From a virus: a stretch of 43,556 nucleotides of DNA. The stretch lies in IMG/VR virus record IMGVR_UViG_3300023174_000290, positions 1 through 43,556 of that record. One strand, given 5' to 3'. Of the stretch, positions 41,397 to 43,556 are shown in pieces (position 1 is the first letter of the stretch; every line of letters starts with the position of its first letter). Under the pieces are notes generated by a model. The model was not told where the DNA came from. It ran no database searches and worked only from the letters and a program-made list of their open reading frames with translations. Made by a program: the position numbers and the translations under genes.

Positions 41397-41591
41397 CTAT
41401 CTTATATCAGTATTTTCAATATCGGTAGCTACATAATTCATGCATTTACAATCTACGTAACAACATCCATAATAATACATACTTGTATATTTATCAAACC
41501 ATTTTACTTGATGGAATGTACTGCTGTGCTTACACACACCACCACATCTTTTTCCTTCGCTCTTTCCGCCACTCTCTGGACGTTCTGACAT
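41397..41591 (-). CDS. Small cysteine-rich protein
   Basis: 64 residues with six cysteines: C16 and C20 (CGGVC), then C43, C44, C48 and C50 (GCCYVDCKC), separated by an aromatic-rich stretch (WFDKYTSMYYY). This could bind one zinc ion or be oxidised to disulfides. N-terminus is Gly/Ser/Lys/Glu-rich and likely disordered. AGGAAAATAAATTA precedes the ATG. A tight terminator follows the gene. No family recognised. Confidence 0.55.
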   Translation of the reverse strand: MSERPESGGKSEGKRCGGVCKHSSTFHQVKWFDKYTSMYYYGCCYVDCKCMNYVATDIENTDIR

Positions 41592-41603
41592 TAATTTATT
41601 TTC

Positions 41604-42077
41604 CTATGAATTTGATAGAGTCTTTCTATCTTTACGTACATCTTCTTGATCGTAAGCTTTATCATCTTTTGGAACACGCATAAAGCCGGGATCTGGGTCT
41701 TGTTTATTATAGACTTGATAAACGTTTTGTTCGTCGGGAGTTATAGACATCTCATAATTATCAAGTTTATCGCTTTGTGTTTTCATGTTTTTATCACGTA
41801 AAAGTATATCTTTGATAAATGAAAATAATTGACGATCAATTTTTCCTTGTAACATTTGAACAATTTCTTCTGGCTTATGTCCAGAAAGTATTTGTTTTAT
41901 TTTTGCTTCAAAAGCAGGTAACTCATTTTTGCTTTTTGTTGGATTTTTTGAAATATAATTACGGTATTGAACAAAAAGATTTATTAAATCTCGTTCAGAA
42001 TTACTATGATCTTCGTATATTACTTTCTTAATTTCTTCTTTTATAATCTGTGATAGAAAATCTCTGTTTATCTTCAT
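41604..42077 (-). CDS. Small protein with capsid-targeting-like N-terminus
   Basis: 157 residues. It begins MKINRDFLSQIIKEEIKKVI, an amphipathic helix closing on I-Y-E, reminiscent of N-terminal targeting helices of internal head proteins in T4-related phages. A helical body (FEAKIKQILSGHKPEEIVQM) and a polar C-terminus rich in Asp and Lys follow (DPDPGFMRVPKDDKAYDQED). Its start overlaps the end of the preceding gene by 50 bases, so one of the two starts may be wrong, but both frames look coding. Function unknown. Confidence 0.58.
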   Translation of the reverse strand: MKINRDFLSQIIKEEIKKVIYEDHSNSERDLINLFVQYRNYISKNPTKSKNELPAFEAKIKQILSGHKPEEIVQMLQGKIDRQLFSFIKDILLRDKNMKTQSDKLDNYEMSITPDEQNVYQVYNKQDPDPGFMRVPKDDKAYDQEDVRKDRKTLSNS

Positions 42078-42222
42078 AGTCTTTGTCCGATTTATTTAAT
42101 AATATTTGCATTGCTTCTATGATGTTCTGTTTTTCTTCTGATGTTATATCGTCGCGCACGGCTAACATCATTTTTAATAATTCCATTAATGTATTTTTAT
42201 CATATTTTGAATTATCAGACAT
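42028..42222 (-). CDS. Small helical protein
   Basis: 64 residues, charged and helical: KNTLMELLKMMLAVRDDITS (9-28), then QNIIEAMQILLNKSDKDYED. It sits one base after the primase gene. Nothing identifies a family. Weak ribosome binding site (TGAG); translation coupling to the primase stop is likely. Overlaps the next gene by 50 bases. Confidence 0.5.
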   Translation of the reverse strand: MSDNSKYDKNTLMELLKMMLAVRDDITSEEKQNIIEAMQILLNKSDKDYEDKQRFSITDYKRRN

Positions 42223-42223
42223 G

Positions 42224-43165
42224 TTATAGACTCATAATTTTATTAATTAAGAAATAATCTCTATCTTTAATTAGTTTCGCTCCGTTCTTACGTTCTAAAA
42301 ATTCTTCATGAGTCATATCGCCAACATCTTTACCAATTGGAATATCAATTTTATACACTTCGGCATCATAACTTAGCAAAGTATTGATTAGTTTTTCTGC
42401 TTTACGTTCCGCATCGGGGTCTAGAGCAATATATATTGCTGGATCATTACGAATTAGCTCACGAAACAGTCTTGAACCTTCTCTCAAAGTAGATCCAAGG
42501 ATAGGAATGGCATTCCTAGCTTTAACTGCGTCAAATACTCCCTCAACAATAGTAATATCGCTTGACCAATCAAGATAAAGCTCATTAAAAATGATATCTT
42601 TTGGAGTTGGCGGATTCATATACCGTTTCCAATCATTTTCATATGTTCTGGCAACAAAATAATCAACCTTACCATCTAAATTAAATGATGGAATAATAAC
42701 CCGACCAGAATATTCTCCTGAAACTGCGTATCCCATCTTCCAATATAGCATGTCTTGCTTAGAAATACCTCTATCGCGCAAGTATCTACGGGCAGGAAGA
42801 GAGGAAAGCCCTACATCTTTGTTGCAAAGCGTCTGAAACTCCGCTGGAAGATTGATTGATTCAATTTTTTCTTCAATATTTTGCTCTGCGAGGAATATCT
42901 TCTCGTATTCTGTGATTTCGATGATTCCAGAAAGCTCATTCCACGTCTTTTGTTGCACATAATTGCCATAACGTAATACCAATCTCCTGATTGATTTGCC
43001 TGACCAATCACAAATCCAGCATTTGAACTTATCTTTTGATAAGTTTACAGACAGTTTTTTCTTATGATGATTACATTTTATGCAGCGAAACAGCATTTCG
43101 CTACCTGAATTATAATAATCACCAAGAATTTCTTTTAAAATCGTTATTTTTTTGCTGTCTGACAA
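42224..43165 (-). CDS. DNA primase, zinc finger plus toprim
   Basis: 313 residues. A zinc finger C28-X2-C31...C49-X2-C52 (FRCIKCNHH, FKCWICDW) is followed by a primase core and a toprim domain: IVEGVFDAV (206-214, catalytic E208) and YIALDPDAE (245-253, D249/D251). It is of the T4 gp61/DnaG type and makes RNA primers for the lagging strand. The start appears to be TTG at 43165, overlapping the resolvase end by 22 bases, with CAGGG 10 bases upstream. The next in-frame ATG falls just before the zinc finger. The replicative helicase partner is not in the window. Confidence 0.88.
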   Translation of the reverse strand: MSDSKKITILKEILGDYYNSGSEMLFRCIKCNHHKKKLSVNLSKDKFKCWICDWSGKSIRRLVLRYGNYVQQKTWNELSGIIEITEYEKIFLAEQNIEEKIESINLPAEFQTLCNKDVGLSSLPARRYLRDRGISKQDMLYWKMGYAVSGEYSGRVIIPSFNLDGKVDYFVARTYENDWKRYMNPPTPKDIIFNELYLDWSSDITIVEGVFDAVKARNAIPILGSTLREGSRLFRELIRNDPAIYIALDPDAERKAEKLINTLLSYDAEVYKIDIPIGKDVGDMTHEEFLERKNGAKLIKDRDYFLINKIMSL

Positions 43166-43556
43166 GATAAGTACCCTGCTTTGGCTATAACATATGAGTC
43201 TGCACGATCAAACGATCCTGCGACTGGATTACCATGAGCAGTATACTCGACCTTAAATCCGCTTTCAAGCTCCATAACGCGCTTTAAAACGATTTCTTTT
43301 GCGTTTTCGCCCCGCTCTACCTTAATTGATAAAGCCTTTCTAGCGGTCGAAGCGCCAATATATTCAGGTTCAAAACCAAATATCTTATAACATATCCAAC
43401 TAACTATTCCATTAAATTTTCCAAGCGTTAATATAACTTGAGCGGAAGATAATCCGGGTCTAAATGCTTGTAAACTTTGTTCAATAAATATTTTATCTAT
43501 ATTATATTGACTTTTTAGTTGTGCCAGCCGCCGTTCTACAGCATCGGCTTTAAGGA
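43144..43556 (-). CDS. RuvC-like Holliday junction resolvase, C-terminal part
   Basis: The last 136 codons (frame from 43554) are visible; the start is beyond the right edge. IFIEQSLQAFRPGLSSAQV (about 22-40 of the visible part) has the second catalytic acidic residue (E25) and a helix typical of RuvC/RNase H-fold resolvases. IGASTARKALSIK (66-78) and the C-terminal FDRADSYVIAKAGY (D116, D119), the D-x-x-D of the family, follow. It would cut branched DNA before packaging or during recombination. T4 uses endonuclease VII for this, so this phage has a different solution. The stop overlaps the primase start. Confidence 0.72.
   Translation of the reverse strand, partial: LKADAVERRLAQLKSQYNIDKIFIEQSLQAFRPGLSSAQVILTLGKFNGIVSWICYKIFGFEPEYIGASTARKALSIKVERGENAKEIVLKRVMELESGFKVEYTAHGNPVAGSFDRADSYVIAKAGYLSCQTAKK

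Overview
This window is a stretch of an AT-rich (roughly one third G+C by eye) tailed-phage genome. Every gene I can support lies on the minus strand, so transcription runs from the right end to the left. The head proteins (portal, prohead protease, scaffold, protease-processed major capsid protein, large terminase), the contractile tail sheath and the gp32-type single-strand-binding protein place it among T4-related myoviruses, but divergent ones. Many proteins resemble families that I know mainly from large environmental (marine/freshwater) myophages. The host cannot be deduced from the sequence. No tRNA, rRNA, CRISPR array, insertion sequence or integrase was seen, and no stretch longer than about 160 bases lacks a gene.

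Layout in the direction of transcription. 43.5-41.4 kb: end of a RuvC-like resolvase, a zinc-finger/toprim primase and three small unknown proteins, closed by a perfect hairpin terminator. 41.3-38.2 kb: one 1041-residue protein joining an SbcD/Mre11 nuclease to an SbcC/Rad50 ATPase (gp47+gp46 of T4 as one chain). 38.2-37.0 kb: three overlapping small membrane/coiled-coil proteins, possibly part of lysis. 37.0-30.2 kb: DNA packaging and head genes (zinc protein, conserved unknown, TerL, portal, unknowns, prohead protease), with an unlisted 23-codon peptide gene carrying a very strong ribosome binding site and two hairpins just before the protease. 30.2-23.6 kb: two small paralogous virion proteins and three repeat-rich fibre proteins that share sequence modules. 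23.5-16.5 kb: a bS21-like ribosomal protein gene, scaffold, major capsid protein and neck proteins. 16.5-4.8 kb: sheath, two tube-like paralogues, a zinc-binding tail chaperone with an apparent frameshift extension, tape measure protein, and baseplate/hub proteins. 4.8-1 kb: an unknown large protein, a compact family A DNA polymerase, a protein with a possible FtsZ/tubulin-like fold, a small unknown, gp32-type SSB and the start of a RecA/UvsX recombinase.

Perfect or near-perfect hairpins with U tracts sit after the tail chaperone, major capsid, bS21-like, cysteine-rich and SSB genes. They probably set transcript doses within an otherwise continuous tightly packed operon. The most interesting points are the bS21-like gene inside the head module, the degenerate FtsZ-like protein beside an exonuclease-less DNA polymerase, the fused Mre11-Rad50 with a widened CX6C hook, the start-less ORF behind a T7 slippery run before the tape measure gene, and the tiny leader-like ORF ahead of the prohead protease.
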